The notes below the pieces were generated by a model. It did no database searches. It saw only the letters and a list, made by a program, of their open reading frames with translations, and was not told the origin of the DNA. A stretch of 64,000 nucleotides of DNA from Rhabdaerophilum calidifontis. Its GTDB lineage: Bacteria > Pseudomonadota > Alphaproteobacteria > Rhizobiales > Beijerinckiaceae. The position numbers and the translations under genes are program-made. The stretch spans positions 62,001 to 126,000 of the forward strand of contig NZ_VTRS01000007.1 of assembly GCF_008641065.1 (NCBI RefSeq). Reading direction: 5' to 3'. Shown piece by piece: positions 8,368 through 18,428 of this stretch; within the stretch, counting starts at the first letter, position 1; each line of letters opens with the position of its first letter.

Positions 8368-9596
8368 GGGTGCGTAGTGTTTCAATCCGCGGGGCGGAGG
8401 GCGCAGGCACGGCGGCAATGCTGCTCTGCCTTGCGACGCCGCTCGCGATGCTGGTTTCGCGCGGCATCGCGCCGCTGGCGCTGACGCTCATTACGGCCCT
8501 GCTCGTGGCGGGCCTGGTCACCCGGCCGGGCCCGGCACGCCTCGCCGGCGGCCTTGCTCCGCCATCGACGCGCGGGCTCGACGCGGCAGCCGTGGCGTTC
8601 CTCGGCCTCATCTGCGTGCGGCTGCTGACGGATCGGATGGGCGGCGGCCCGGATCGGCTGGCGATGCTGCTCACCTTTTCCGGCAGCCTCGTGCTGCTGC
8701 TCCTCGCCGCCCGCGTTCCGATCGAAATCCGGAACGGCAGCCGCTGGTTCGGCGCGGCCCTTGCCGGGACGATCCTCCTTGCGACGCTGCTGATCACGGT
8801 CGAGATCCGCAGCGCCGGGGCGCTGAAGCGCGCGGCGGGGATCTCGCCGGACCTGTTCCGGATGAACCGGACGGCGGTCATGCTCGCGCTGCTCCTGCCG
8901 GTTCTGGCGCTTCCGGCCCTTCCAGCCCTCCGGCCGCGCTTGGCCTTGCGCATGCTCGCGATCCTGGCCGCCGCCATCGGCATTTTCCACTCGCAGAGCG
9001 AATCCGCGAAGCTCGCGCTGCTTGTCGTGCTGGCGGTACTCGGGCTCGGGCTGCGGTTTCCACGGCCGGTCTTCCGGCTCGTCGCGGGGGCGGCGCTCGC
9101 CGGCACGCTCCTCATGCCGCTGATCGCGCCGAACATCCTCGCCGTGATCCCGCATGCCGTGCAGGAGGCGGTCGGCTATGGTTCGCTCACCATCCGCGGC
9201 GAGATCTGGCGGGAATTCGGCGTGCTGTTCTGGCAGCACCCCTTGGTGGGGCAGGGCTTCGACGCGAGTTCCTGGGTTGCCGGGACGCCGGCCGCGGCGA
9301 TGCTCGATCCCGCCCGCCGCGCGCTTCTCGCCTGGGGGCATCCGCATAATATCGTGCTCCAGGTCTGGTTCGAATTCGGGCTTTTCGGCGGGCTGGCGCT
9401 GGCGCTGCTGCTCGGCGCGGTGCTGCGCCGGATCGGGCGGCTGCCGGACGCGGTGCTGCCGGCCGCGACCGCGATCTTCGCCGGCGCCTATGTCGTCAGC
9501 GCCGTCAGCCACGGGGCCTGGCAGGAATGGTGGTGGTGCCTGCTCGGCATCGTCGTCCTGCTGTTCCGCGCGGGCGCCGCTCAGCGCCCGGCGTAA
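8364..9596 (+). CDS. O-antigen ligase/polymerase family membrane protein (WaaL/Wzy-like)
   Basis: 410 residues from a GTG that overlaps the preceding stop (GTGA). About ten hydrophobic helices and one larger periplasmic loop. The diagnostic motif GHPHNIVLQVWFEFGLFG lies near residue 325; in WaaL/Wzy proteins this His and the following E-x-G segment are functionally important. It either polymerises repeat units or attaches them to lipid A core; sequence alone does not separate the two. Converges with the downstream epimerase gene, with a 16-base overlap of coding ends. Confidence 0.85.
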   Translation: MRVRSVSIRGAEGAGTAAMLLCLATPLAMLVSRGIAPLALTLITALLVAGLVTRPGPARLAGGLAPPSTRGLDAAAVAFLGLICVRLLTDRMGGGPDRLAMLLTFSGSLVLLLLAARVPIEIRNGSRWFGAALAGTILLATLLITVEIRSAGALKRAAGISPDLFRMNRTAVMLALLLPVLALPALPALRPRLALRMLAILAAAIGIFHSQSESAKLALLVVLAVLGLGLRFPRPVFRLVAGAALAGTLLMPLIAPNILAVIPHAVQEAVGYGSLTIRGEIWREFGVLFWQHPLVGQGFDASSWVAGTPAAAMLDPARRALLAWGHPHNIVLQVWFEFGLFGGLALALLLGAVLRRIGRLPDAVLPAATAIFAGAYVVSAVSHGAWQEWWWCLLGIVVLLFRAGAAQRPA

Positions 9597-10603
9597 TCGC
9601 GATACCAGCGGACGAAGGCGCCGACACCTTCCGAGACGGGGGTCGCGGGCCGGGCACCGGTGAGCGCGACGAGCAGCCGGGTATCGGCGACGGTCGAGGG
9701 CACGTCGCCGGGCTGGAGCGGCAGCATGAGCTTCTTTGCCGGAATGCCGAGCGCCTCTTCGATCGTCGCGATGAAATCGTCGAGCCCGACCGGGCTTCCG
9801 CCGCCGATATTGACGATGCGGTGCGGGGCGACGGGAGACAGCGAATCGATCTCCGGCGCCACCGGCTCCCCGAGCCGCGGCGCCTGCGCCATCAGCCCGA
9901 CAATGCCATCGACCAGATCGTCGATATAGGTGAAATCGCGCTGCATCGCGCCGCCGGCATAGACCTCGATCGGCTCGCCGGCGAGCATCGCGCGCACGAA
10001 CTTGAACAGCGCCATGTCCGGCCGTCCCCAGGGGCCGTAGACGGTGAAGAAGCGGAACATCGTCGTCGGCAGGCCGTGAAGATGCGCGTAGGCATGCGTC
10101 ATCAGCTCCGCCGCGCCCTTGGTTGCGGCATAGAGCGTCAGGGGATGCGCGGTCCGCGCGGTCTCGCGGAAGGGCTGGTCGAGATTGCCGCCATAGACGG
10201 AACTGGTCGAGGCCATCAGGAAATGGCGCGGCGCGGCCTCGCGCACAGCCTCCATCAGGTTGAACGTGCCGACGAGATTGGCGTCGAGATAGGCGCGCGG
10301 ATTTTCGAGCGAATAGCGCACGCCGGCCTGCGCCGCCAGATGGACCACGATCTCGGGCCGGAAATCCCGGAACACCGCCTGGGTCGCGGCCTCGTCCTCA
10401 AGCATGATCTCGTGCGCCGAGAACCGGTTCGAGGCCCGCAGCAGCCCGTGGCGGCGGCGCTTCAGCCCGACATCGTAATAGGCGGTCATGCCGTCGATGC
10501 CGCAGACGACATGGCCGGCATCGATGAGGCGTCGCGCGAGATGGAATCCGATGAAGCCGGCGGTGCCGGTGACAAGGACGCGGGTCGGAACGGGCAGGCT
10601 CAT
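9581..10603 (-). CDS. lspL: UDP-glucuronate 4-epimerase-like NAD-dependent epimerase
   Basis: 340 residues. NAD motif GTAGFIGFHLA at the N-terminus; VVHLAAQAGVRYSLENP near residue 85, STSSVYGGN near 130 and YAATKGAAE (Y-x3-K) near 155, a pattern typical of LspL/Cap1J enzymes that interconvert UDP-glucuronate and UDP-galacturonate. Product would feed an acidic sugar to the polysaccharide. Lone minus-strand gene between two plus-strand segments of the locus. Confidence 0.9.
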   Translation of the reverse strand: MSLPVPTRVLVTGTAGFIGFHLARRLIDAGHVVCGIDGMTAYYDVGLKRRRHGLLRASNRFSAHEIMLEDEAATQAVFRDFRPEIVVHLAAQAGVRYSLENPRAYLDANLVGTFNLMEAVREAAPRHFLMASTSSVYGGNLDQPFRETARTAHPLTLYAATKGAAELMTHAYAHLHGLPTTMFRFFTVYGPWGRPDMALFKFVRAMLAGEPIEVYAGGAMQRDFTYIDDLVDGIVGLMAQAPRLGEPVAPEIDSLSPVAPHRIVNIGGGSPVGLDDFIATIEEALGIPAKKLMLPLQPGDVPSTVADTRLLVALTGARPATPVSEGVGAFVRWYRDYAGR

Positions 10604-10680
10604 GGCGCTAGCGGCTAGCCGATTTGTCGCCGCGCGGCTACTGCTTTCCGCCGCCGGGCCGCGGCGGGCTGGCCTTTTTC

Positions 10681-10707
10681 GGCGGCACTCTTTAAGGCGG
10701 TGCCGCC
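10681..10707 (+). promoter_or_regulatory. Inverted repeat in the gmd leader
   Basis: GGCGGCAC at 10681-10688 and its exact complement GTGCCGCC at 10700-10707, 27 bases before the gmd start. It could form an RNA hairpin or bind a dimeric regulator. No T-tract follows, so it is not a normal terminator. Confidence 0.3.
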
Positions 10708-10734
10708 GGCCGCGCTGCCGGCGGAAGGATCCGC

Positions 10735-11802
10735 ATGACCAAGACCGCTCTCATCACCGGCGTCACCGGCCAGGACGGCGCCTATCTCGCCGAATTGCTG
10801 CTGGCCAAGGGCTACCGCGTCCACGGCGTCAAGCGCCGTTCCTCCTCGTTCAATACCGGCCGGATCGACCATCTCTACCAGGATCCGCACGAGAAGGACG
10901 TGCGCTTCCGGCTCCATTACGGCGACATGACCGACGCGACCAATCTCATCCGCATCGTCCAGGAGACGCAGCCGGACGAGATCTACAATCTCGCGGCGCA
11001 ATCGCATGTCCAGGTGAGCTTCGAGACCGCGGAATATACCGGCAATGCCGATGCGCTCGGCACGCTGCGGCTGCTGGAGGCGATCCGCATCCTCGGGCTC
11101 GAGCGCAAGACGCGCTTCTACCAGGCCTCGACATCGGAACTCTACGGCAAGGTGCAGGAGGTGCCGCAGCGCGAAACCACCCCCTTCTACCCGCGCTCGC
11201 CCTATGCCGCCGCGAAGCTCTATGCCTATTGGATCACGGTCAATTACCGCGAGGCCTACGGCATCCACGCCTCGAACGGCATCCTCTTCAACCATGAGAG
11301 CCCGATCCGCGGCGAGACCTTCGTCACCCGCAAGATCACCCGTGCGGCGGCCGCGATCCGGCTCGGGTTGCAGGACATGCTCTATCTCGGCAATCTCGAC
11401 GCCAAGCGCGACTGGGGCCATGCGCGGGATTATGTCGAGGGCATGTGGCGCATGGTCCAGCAGCCGGAGGGCGACGATTACGTGCTCGCAACCGGCGAGA
11501 CCCATTCCGTGCGCGAATTCGTCGAGCGGGCCTTCGCCGCCATCGGCATCACGGTCGAATGGCGCGGCACCGGCGTCGAGGAGCGGGGAATCGACGCCGC
11601 GACGGGGCGCGAACTCGTCGCCGTCGATCCGCGCTACTTCCGCCCGACCGAGGTCGACCTGCTGATCGGCGATCCGAGCAAGGCGCGCGAGAAGCTCGGC
11701 TGGACCCACCGGACGCCCTTCGCCACCCTTGTCGAGGAAATGGTCGCCGCCGATCTCGTCGCCGTGCGGCAGGAACGGGACCGGACGGAGCGCCATGGCT
11801 GA
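10735..11802 (+). CDS. gmd: GDP-mannose 4,6-dehydratase
   Basis: 355 residues, the standard length. NADP motif [16 protein letters not shown] at the N-terminus, [13 protein letters not shown] near residue 85, [11 protein letters not shown] near 130 and [12 protein letters not shown] (Y-x3-K) near 155, then the Gmd-specific [15 protein letters not shown]. Makes GDP-4-keto-6-deoxymannose, first step to GDP-L-fucose or GDP-D-rhamnose. GGAAGG lies seven bases before the ATG. Directly coupled to fcl. Confidence 0.97.
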   Translation: MTKTALITGVTGQDGAYLAELLLAKGYRVHGVKRRSSSFNTGRIDHLYQDPHEKDVRFRLHYGDMTDATNLIRIVQETQPDEIYNLAAQSHVQVSFETAEYTGNADALGTLRLLEAIRILGLERKTRFYQASTSELYGKVQEVPQRETTPFYPRSPYAAAKLYAYWITVNYREAYGIHASNGILFNHESPIRGETFVTRKITRAAAAIRLGLQDMLYLGNLDAKRDWGHARDYVEGMWRMVQQPEGDDYVLATGETHSVREFVERAFAAIGITVEWRGTGVEERGIDAATGRELVAVDPRYFRPTEVDLLIGDPSKAREKLGWTHRTPFATLVEEMVAADLVAVRQERDRTERHG

Positions 11803-12757
11803 ACCGCTGCGCAAGCTCTTCGACCTGACGAACCGCTCGGTCTATGTCGCCGGCCATCGCGGCATGGTCGGCGCGGCGATCTGCCGGGCGCTGGCCGATC
11901 GCGGCATCCGCCCGCTGGTGGCGACGCGCGCGGAAGTCGATCTCGAACGGCAGGACGCCACCGAGGCCTTCTTCCGGCGTCGGCGGCCGCAGGTCGTCAT
12001 CCTGGCGGCCGCCCATGTCGGCGGCATCAAGGCCAACAACGATTTCCCCCGCGATTTCCTCTACAAGAACCTGATGATCGCCGCGAATGTCATCGAGGCG
12101 GCGCAGCGCAACGGGGTGCTCAAGCTCGCCTTTCTCGGCTCGTCCTGCATCTATCCCAAATTCGCCAAGCAGCCGATCACCGAAGATGAATTGCTGACCG
12201 GCGCGCTCGAACCCACCAACGAATGGTATGCGATCGCCAAGATCACCGGAATCAAGCTGGTGCAGGCGTATCGCCGGCAATACGATGCCGACATGATCGC
12301 GCTCATGCCCTCGAATCTCTACGGGCCGGGCGACAATTACCACCCCGAGCACAGCCATGTCGTCGCGGGGCTGATCCGGCGCTTCCACGAGGCGAAGCTC
12401 AGCGGCGCGCCGAGCGTCACCATCTGGGGCACCGGCACGCCGCGCCGCGAATTCCTCTATGTCGACGATTGCGCCGAGGGCGTGCTGCACGCGCTCGAGC
12501 ATTACACCGGCGAGAGCCATCTCAATCTCGGCACCGGCACCGATGTCACGATCGCCGATCTGGCGCGGCTCATTCGCACCATCACCGAATACGAGGGCGA
12601 GCTGGAATTCGATCATGCCCGGCCGGACGGCACCCCGCGCAAGCTGCTCGACGTGAGCCGCATGCGCGATCTCGGCTGGAAGGCCACCACCACGCTGGAG
12701 GCAGGACTTGCGAAGGCCTATGCCGATTTCCTGAAGGGCGGCGGGCGGAACCGCTGA
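11795..12757 (+). CDS. fcl: GDP-L-fucose synthase
   Basis: 320 residues from the ATG at 11795, which lies eight bases inside gmd; the protein then begins [15 protein letters not shown], as usual for the family. NADP loop [12 protein letters not shown], active-site GSSCIYPK and [11 protein letters not shown] (Y-x3-K), and the [13 protein letters not shown] segment are all present. Epimerises and reduces the gmd product to GDP-L-fucose, so the surface polysaccharide probably contains L-fucose. A longer frame back to 11729 exists but adds non-conserved sequence. Confidence 0.96.
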   Translation: MAEPLRKLFDLTNRSVYVAGHRGMVGAAICRALADRGIRPLVATRAEVDLERQDATEAFFRRRRPQVVILAAAHVGGIKANNDFPRDFLYKNLMIAANVIEAAQRNGVLKLAFLGSSCIYPKFAKQPITEDELLTGALEPTNEWYAIAKITGIKLVQAYRRQYDADMIALMPSNLYGPGDNYHPEHSHVVAGLIRRFHEAKLSGAPSVTIWGTGTPRREFLYVDDCAEGVLHALEHYTGESHLNLGTGTDVTIADLARLIRTITEYEGELEFDHARPDGTPRKLLDVSRMRDLGWKATTTLEAGLAKAYADFLKGGGRNR

Positions 12758-12771
12758 CCCGCCCGCCATGC

Positions 12772-13851
12772 TTAGCCGCGATAGGCGTGCCAGCGCCCGG
12801 CCGGATCGCGGATTTCGACCTGCCCCTCGGCATCCGCGCGGACATGGTCTTCCGAGACCGGAACCTTGCCGAACCCGCCCGGCAGATCGAGCATATAGGC
12901 CGGGATCGCATGGCCGGAGAGCCGGCCGCGCAGGGCGGCGTGAATCGCCCGGCCCTCGGCGAGGCTCGGCCGGAAATGGCCGGTGCCCGGCGCAAGATCG
13001 GGATGGTGGAGATAGACGGGCCGGATGCGGTTCGCCGCCATCTCGGTGAAGAGCGCCGCCAGCGTTTCCGCATCGGCGTTCACCCCGCGCAGCAACACCG
13101 TCTGGCCGAGCAGCGCGATGCCGGCATCGGCGAGCCGGGCGACGGCGGCACGGGCCTCGGCGGTGAATTCGCGGGCATGGTTGGCGTGAACCGAGACATA
13201 GATGGCCCGGCCCGGCACCTTCAGCGCCGCGACGAGCGCCGGCGTGATCCGCTCCGGCGCGACGACGGGCACGCGGGAATGCCAGCGGATCATCCTGAGC
13301 TGCGCAAGTGCTGCCGCCCGCGCGCCGAGCGCGGCGATCCGGCGCGGCGAGAGCACCAGCGGATCGCCCCCCGTCACCACCAGTTCGACGATCTCCGGAT
13401 GCGCCGCGATATGGGCGAAGGCGCGATCAAGCTCCGCTTCGGTCAGGTTGCCGTCGCCCTCCGGCCCCACCATCTCGCGGCGGAAGCAGAAGCGGCAATA
13501 GACCGGGCAGGTATGCGTGACCTTGAGGAGCGCCCGGTCCGGATAGCGGTGGACGAGCCCCTTCACCGGCGAATGGGCGTGATCGCCGATCGGATCGGCG
13601 CGCTCCTCGGGGCGCGCATCGAGTTCGGCCAGCGCGGGCAGGAATTGCCGGCCGATCGGATCCTCGCGCCCTTCGATCAGCGCCGCCATCGCCGGCGTGA
13701 CCGAAACCGCGTAGCGCGCCGCGACCGCCTCCAGCGCCGCCGCCTCGCCCGGCGCAACGAGCCCCGCCGCCGCAAGATCGGCAAGGCGGGTCAGTGCGCG
13801 CGGCGGCAGCGGCAGGGCGAGCGGCGCGTGTTCGGGGTCGGTCTTGGCCAT
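12772..13851 (-). CDS. epmB: EF-P beta-lysylation radical SAM aminomutase
   Basis: 359 residues. Radical-SAM cluster motif CPVYCRFC (C-x3-C-x2-C) near residue 120, glycine-rich VTGGDPL, and PGGFGKVPV near the C-terminus, whose lysine is the expected PLP anchor in lysine 2,3-aminomutases. EpmB turns (S)-alpha-lysine into (R)-beta-lysine for attachment to EF-P. The family alone could also be a clostridial-type aminomutase, but epmA and efp next door settle the role. Confidence 0.94.
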   Translation of the reverse strand: MAKTDPEHAPLALPLPPRALTRLADLAAAGLVAPGEAAALEAVAARYAVSVTPAMAALIEGREDPIGRQFLPALAELDARPEERADPIGDHAHSPVKGLVHRYPDRALLKVTHTCPVYCRFCFRREMVGPEGDGNLTEAELDRAFAHIAAHPEIVELVVTGGDPLVLSPRRIAALGARAAALAQLRMIRWHSRVPVVAPERITPALVAALKVPGRAIYVSVHANHAREFTAEARAAVARLADAGIALLGQTVLLRGVNADAETLAALFTEMAANRIRPVYLHHPDLAPGTGHFRPSLAEGRAIHAALRGRLSGHAIPAYMLDLPGGFGKVPVSEDHVRADAEGQVEIRDPAGRWHAYRG

Positions 13852-13881
13852 GCCGCGCCATAGCCCGAAACGGCGTCGGCT

Positions 13882-14967
13882 TCAAACCGCCGCCTCTCCG
13901 AACGGCCAGGGCGTGAAGATCACGTCATGCACGCTCGAGGCGCCGGCGGCGAGCATCGCGAGCCGGTCGAAGCCGAGCGCGATGCCGGAACAGGCGGGCA
14001 GATGCGCGAGCGCGGCCAGAAAATCCTCGTCGATCGGGTAGCGCTCGCCGTAGATTCGCGCCTTCTCGGCCATGTCCGCCTCGAAGCGGCGGCGCTGCTC
14101 GATGGGGTCGGTCAGTTCGCCGAAGGCATTGGCGAGTTCGACGCCGCAGACATAGAGTTCGAAACGTTCGGCGAAGCGCGGATCATCGGCGCAGGGCCGC
14201 GCGAGCGCCGCCTCGCAGAGCGGATAGCGGTCGAGGATCGTCGGTCGCCCGATGCCGAGATGCGGCTCGATCCGCTCGGCGAGGATGCGCGAGAAGATGT
14301 CCGACCACGTATCATCCGCCGCGACGCGGATGCCGATCCCGCCGGCGGCGCCGGCGAAGGCCGCCCGGTCGTCGAGGCAGGCTTCGAGATCGAGCCCCGC
14401 ATGGCGCCGGAACGCCTCGACGAGGCTGAGCCGCTCCGGCCCGGCCTGCGGGTCGCATTCCCGCCCGCGATGGCTGAAGCGGGCCCGCCCGCCGATCTCG
14501 GCCGCGACCCGGAGGAGCGCCGCGCTGTCCGCCATCAGCGCGGTGTAATCCGTGCCGGCGCGATACCATTCGAGCATCGTGAATTCCGGCGCGTGCAGGC
14601 GCGAAGCCTCCCGCGCGCGGAAGCAGGGCGCAAACTGGTGGATGCGCGCTTCCCCCGCGGCGAGGAGCTTCTTCATCGCGAATTCCGGCGAGGTATGGAG
14701 GAAGGCGCGGCCCCGCGCCCCGGCGGCATCGGTCCATTCGGTCGCGAAGGCATGCAGATGCGTCTCGTTGCCGGGCGAGACCTGGACGATGCCGGTCTCG
14801 ACCTCGAGGAAGCCGCGTGCCTCGAACCAGCCGCGCAGCGCCGCCTTGAGCCGCGCGCGGATCACCAGCCCCGGCCGTCGCGCGGCATGGTGCGGCCCGG
14901 CCCAGAACGGTGGCGCGGGGGAGGGCGAATCGGCCAAGCGGTCCTCGTCGAAAATGGCGGGGCCCAC
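13882..14967 (-). CDS. epmA: Elongation factor P--(R)-beta-lysine ligase
   Basis: 361 residues. A class II lysyl-tRNA synthetase catalytic core without the anticodon-binding domain, as in EpmA/GenX/PoxA. Motif 2 region [19 protein letters not shown] near residue 120 and motif 3 [12 protein letters not shown] near residue 335 are intact. It adenylates beta-lysine and joins it to Lys34 of EF-P. Lies 30 bases upstream of epmB in the same direction, divergent from efp. Confidence 0.95.
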   Translation of the reverse strand: MGPAIFDEDRLADSPSPAPPFWAGPHHAARRPGLVIRARLKAALRGWFEARGFLEVETGIVQVSPGNETHLHAFATEWTDAAGARGRAFLHTSPEFAMKKLLAAGEARIHQFAPCFRAREASRLHAPEFTMLEWYRAGTDYTALMADSAALLRVAAEIGGRARFSHRGRECDPQAGPERLSLVEAFRRHAGLDLEACLDDRAAFAGAAGGIGIRVAADDTWSDIFSRILAERIEPHLGIGRPTILDRYPLCEAALARPCADDPRFAERFELYVCGVELANAFGELTDPIEQRRRFEADMAEKARIYGERYPIDEDFLAALAHLPACSGIALGFDRLAMLAAGASSVHDVIFTPWPFGEAAV

Positions 14968-15059
14968 GTCCCCGCTTGGCGTTTGCGCGCCGAGCGGTTA
15001 AGGGGTGCGCCTCGAATTCAACCAATCGGGCGCATCAAGCGCTAGGCATCGGGGACAAT

Positions 15060-15629
15060 ATGGTCAAGGTCATCGCCTCCTCCATCCGCAAGGGCAATGT
15101 CATCGAACTCGACGACAAGCTCTATTCCGTGATCTCGGCGGAGAGCTTCTTTCCCGGCAAGGGCACGCCGACGACCCAGATCGACGCCCGCCGACTCTCC
15201 GACGGCGTGAAGACGACCGTCCGCTACCGCACGACCGAACAGGTCGAGAAGGCCTATGTCGAGGAGAAGGACTACACCTATCTCTACGGCGACGATGACG
15301 GCTTCACCTTCATGGACCAGGAGAATTTCGAGCAGATCATGGTGCCCAAGGAGGTGATCGGCGACGGGGTGCCCTATCTCCAGGAGAACATGGTCTGCCA
15401 GATCGGCGTCTATAACGGCGTGCCGGTGACGATCACCCTGCCGCAGCGCGTGATCCTCGAGATCGTCGAGACCGAGCCGGTCACCAAGGGGCAGACCGCG
15501 TCGTCTTCCTACAAGCCGGCGATCCTCTCGAACGGCGTGCGCACCGCCATCCCGCCGCATGTCACCGCCGGCACCCGGGTGGTCATCAACACCGAAGACG
15601 GCAGCTACGTGGAGCGCGCCAAGGATTGA
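15060..15629 (+). CDS. efp: Translation elongation factor P
   Basis: 189 residues from the ATG at 15060; the frame is open further upstream but family members begin at [13 protein letters not shown]. Three beta-barrel domains (KOW-like, then two OB folds). The loop PGKG places a lysine at position 34, the residue beta-lysylated in E. coli. Rescues ribosomes stalled at polyproline. The modifying enzymes are encoded divergently 92 bases away. A possible -10 core GCTAGGCA sits at 15041-15048. Confidence 0.97.
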   Translation: MVKVIASSIRKGNVIELDDKLYSVISAESFFPGKGTPTTQIDARRLSDGVKTTVRYRTTEQVEKAYVEEKDYTYLYGDDDGFTFMDQENFEQIMVPKEVIGDGVPYLQENMVCQIGVYNGVPVTITLPQRVILEIVETEPVTKGQTASSSYKPAILSNGVRTAIPPHVTAGTRVVINTEDGSYVERAKD

Positions 15630-15639
15630 GGCGGGCCGC

Positions 15640-16587
15640 TCACCCCATCGCCTGCCGCACCGCCTCCGCGCGCGGGATCGGCGCAACGGCGCCATAGCCT
15701 TCAGTCGAGAGCGCGGCGGCGACGCCGGCATAGCACCCCGCCGCCGCGATCGAATCGCCCGCAACGAGCCGGGCGACGAAGGAACCGCCGAAGCAATCGC
15801 CCGCGCCGGTGGCATCGACCGGCCGGCAGGGATGGGGCGGAATGCGGTGGCGGGCCTTCGCATCCGCCACCAGCGCGCCCTCCGAACCGAGCTTGAGCGC
15901 GACGACCTTCGCCCCCTTCGCGAGGCACCAATCGACGAGCGCGTCGGGGTCCGTCAGCTCGGTGATGGCGACGATGTCGTCGTAGCTCGGCAGGAGGATG
16001 TCCGAAAGGCCGATGATGTCGGTCATGATCGCGCGCGCCCGGTCCTTCGACCAGAGCTTGAGGCGCAGGTTGGTGTCGAAGGAAACCAGCGTGCCGCCTT
16101 CGCGCGCGGCATGGATCGCGGCATAGGCCGCGTCGCAGGCGCTGTTCGAGATCGCGAGTGAGATGCCGGAAAGATGCAGGGCCTTCGCGGCCCGGATCGC
16201 ATCAGCCGGCACATCGGCCGGGCCGTAGAGGCTCGCGGCGGAACCGGCGCGGGCGAAGCTGAAGGCGTGCCCGTCCGGCCCGTGGGTCACGAAATACATG
16301 CCCGTCGGCGCGGTGCGGTTCTCGATGACCAGCGAATGATCGACTCCCTCCGCCTCCCACAGCCTGCGGAACATCTGGCCGTTGGCATCCGCCCCGAGCG
16401 CCGAGACATAGCCCGTGCGTGCGCCCTGGCGCGCCGCCGCGATGATGAAATTCGAGGTATCCCCGCCAAAACCCTGAAGGTAATCGCGCCCGTCGCCGCC
16501 CTTCACCTGGTTGAACTCGATCATCGCCTCGCCCATGGCGAGGATTTCGGCGGCGGATGCGGGCGCGGCGGCGTCGGCCTTGGTCAT
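15640..16587 (-). CDS. kdgK: 2-keto-3-deoxygluconate kinase-like PfkB sugar kinase
   Basis: 315 residues, PfkB/ribokinase fold. N-terminal GEAMIEFNQV and GFGGDTSNFIIAAARQG are typical of KDG kinases, as is the catalytic DATGAGDCFGGSFV near residue 265 (anion hole and catalytic Asp). Phosphorylates KDG to KDPG for the Entner-Doudoroff route. Convergent with efp, ten bases apart. Confidence 0.85.
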   Translation of the reverse strand: MTKADAAAPASAAEILAMGEAMIEFNQVKGGDGRDYLQGFGGDTSNFIIAAARQGARTGYVSALGADANGQMFRRLWEAEGVDHSLVIENRTAPTGMYFVTHGPDGHAFSFARAGSAASLYGPADVPADAIRAAKALHLSGISLAISNSACDAAYAAIHAAREGGTLVSFDTNLRLKLWSKDRARAIMTDIIGLSDILLPSYDDIVAITELTDPDALVDWCLAKGAKVVALKLGSEGALVADAKARHRIPPHPCRPVDATGAGDCFGGSFVARLVAGDSIAAAGCYAGVAAALSTEGYGAVAPIPRAEAVRQAMG

Positions 16588-16672
16588 GGCAATGGTTCCG
16601 TATAGGAAGGGCTCAGCCTTCTAGGGCGAAAGCGCGCAGCGCGGAAGTGGTATGGAAGAGGATACGAGCGGG

Positions 16673-17680
16673 ATGGACGCTCCGGTTCTGGTTGAGGTCA
16701 CGCGCGGCGGCATCGTCGAATCCGCGCATCGCGGCGCCGTGGCGGTGCTCGACGCGGCCGGCCGGCCGCTTCTGGCGCTCGGCGATATCGACCGCCCGGT
16801 CTTCCCGCGTTCGGCGGTGAAGGCGCTCCAGGCGCTGCCGCTCATCGAGAGCGGCGCAGCCGAGCGCTTCGGGCTGACCGATGCCGGGATCGCGCTCGCC
16901 TGCGCGAGCCATTCCGGCGAGCCGGAGCACGCGGAAACGGCCGCCGCGATGCTGGCCGCGGCCGGGCGCGATTCGCAGTGCCTCGAATGCGGGGCGCATT
17001 GGCCCATGGGCGATGCGGCGGCACGCGCCCTCGCGGCCTCCGGGCGGCAGCCGAGCGCGCTGCACAACAATTGCTCCGGCAAGCATGCCGGCTTCATCTG
17101 CCTGGCGCTGCACGAGGGGCACGATCCCCGGGGCTATATCGGCCCGGATCACCCGGCGATGCGCCGCGTCACCGCCGCGCTCGGCGAGATGACCGGCTTC
17201 GATCTCGCCCGGACCGCGCGGGGCATCGATGGCTGCTCGATCCCGACCTATGCGGTGCCGCTGCGCAACCTCGCGCATGCCTTCGCCCGCTTCGGAACCG
17301 GTGCGGGGCTCGCGCCGGATCGGGCGCGGGCCGCGGCACGCATCCGGGCGGCGGTGGCGGCGTCGCCCTTCCATGTCGCCGGCAGCGGTCGGTTCGACAC
17401 GCTGGCGATGACGGCGCTCGGCGCCCGCGCCTTCGTCAAGACCGGGGCGGAAGGCGTCTATTGCGCGGCTCTGCCCGAAGCGGGGCTCGGCATCGCGCTC
17501 AAGATCGAGGACGGCGCCAGCCGCGCCGCCGAAATCGTCATGGCGGCGCTGATCGCGCGGTTCCTGCCGCTCGCGGCGCAGGAGGCGGCCGCGATCGCCG
17601 CGCTCGCCGACAAGCCGCTCACCAACTGGAACGGGGTGGAATTCGGCCGGCTCCGCCCGGCGCCGGCGCTCGCTGGCTGA
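16673..17680 (+). CDS. L-asparaginase, ReAV/class 3 type
   Basis: 335 residues from the ATG at 16673 (MDAPVLVEVTRGG, aligning with family N-termini); an upstream ATG at 16652 is the alternative. Belongs to the asparaginase II family unrelated to E. coli AnsB. Residues described for Rhizobium etli ReAV are visible: the S-x2-K tandem in PRSAVKAL near residue 44, and the zinc ligands in NNCSGKHAG (C-x2-K) and GIDGCSIPT. Hydrolyses asparagine to aspartate and ammonia in the cytoplasm. Its 3' end overlaps the pyroglutamyl peptidase gene tail to tail by 62 bases. Confidence 0.9.
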   Translation: MDAPVLVEVTRGGIVESAHRGAVAVLDAAGRPLLALGDIDRPVFPRSAVKALQALPLIESGAAERFGLTDAGIALACASHSGEPEHAETAAAMLAAAGRDSQCLECGAHWPMGDAAARALAASGRQPSALHNNCSGKHAGFICLALHEGHDPRGYIGPDHPAMRRVTAALGEMTGFDLARTARGIDGCSIPTYAVPLRNLAHAFARFGTGAGLAPDRARAAARIRAAVAASPFHVAGSGRFDTLAMTALGARAFVKTGAEGVYCAALPEAGLGIALKIEDGASRAAEIVMAALIARFLPLAAQEAAAIAALADKPLTNWNGVEFGRLRPAPALAG

Positions 17681-18356
17681 GGCGCGCGCGGGCGATCATC
17701 GCCGCGACGAGCCATGTCAGCGCGTGCGCCATCCGCGCCCGGTCGGGGCGGGGATCGCGCCGCCGCCACGGCGCCTGCGGCATCGGCACATGCACGAACA
17801 CGATCTCGGTGGGGGCCGGAAACGCGCCGAGCATGTGCCAATAGGCGAAATTGCAGACATAGCGCCCGGCGCTGAAGCTCGGTTCGGCCGGAACCCCGGC
17901 CTTCCGCAGCGCCCGCACCAGCACCGGCCCGGCATGGCGCCCGCGCCGGATCGCTCCGGCCGCCGGCGCGATGACAGCCGCGCCGGGGCGCGCCATGCCC
18001 GCATCGCGGTGGATGGCCGAGACGCGGTTCTGCGCGACCATCTCGACCCGGAGCCGCCGCGCGCGCGCCGCGACACCGAGCATGACCACGAAACGCGGCG
18101 GCGTCTGCGCCGCGAGCCGGGCGATCGTCTCGGCCACAATGCCGTATCGTGTTGGGAAGATCCCGGCCTCGATCCGCCAGCCGAGCCGGCGCCAGCGCCG
18201 ATCCTGCGCGACGATCCGCGCGATCTCGGCGCTTGGGTTGCATGGCACGCGCGGGAAGGGGCCGAACCCGGTGATGAGCGCGAAATCGCCGGCTTCATCT
18301 TTTCGCCCGGTTTGGAGGTCAGGGAGCGGAAGGGGTCCGGTCCGGGCGCGCGGCAT
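17619..18356 (-). CDS. pcp: Pyroglutamyl-peptidase I-like cysteine peptidase
   Basis: 245 residues from the ATG at 18356; usual Pcp is about 215, and the first ~28 residues are non-conserved. The core starts at LITGFGPFPRVPCNPS. The expected Glu-Cys-His triad is visible: Glu in RVEMVAQN near residue 105, Cys in GRYVCNFAYW near 170, His in FVHVPMPQ near 195. Removes N-terminal pyroglutamate from peptides. The last ~20 codons lie in DNA that also encodes the end of the asparaginase. An upstream Met would overlap the divergent hydrolase gene, which argues for the start chosen. Confidence 0.78.
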   Translation of the reverse strand: MPRARTGPLPLPDLQTGRKDEAGDFALITGFGPFPRVPCNPSAEIARIVAQDRRWRRLGWRIEAGIFPTRYGIVAETIARLAAQTPPRFVVMLGVAARARRLRVEMVAQNRVSAIHRDAGMARPGAAVIAPAAGAIRRGRHAGPVLVRALRKAGVPAEPSFSAGRYVCNFAYWHMLGAFPAPTEIVFVHVPMPQAPWRRRDPRPDRARMAHALTWLVAAMIARARLSQRAPAPGGAGRIPPRSSW

Positions 18357-18428
18357 CAGGCTTGTTTCCGTTCCGCATTTCGTCCAATCCGGCAGGGAAC
18401 AAGCCAGCAGGGGCCAAACGACCGCAAC

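Noticed and set aside
10681-10707. Terminator before gmd
   Set aside because: A good stem but no T-tract after it; the only T-run lies before the hairpin.
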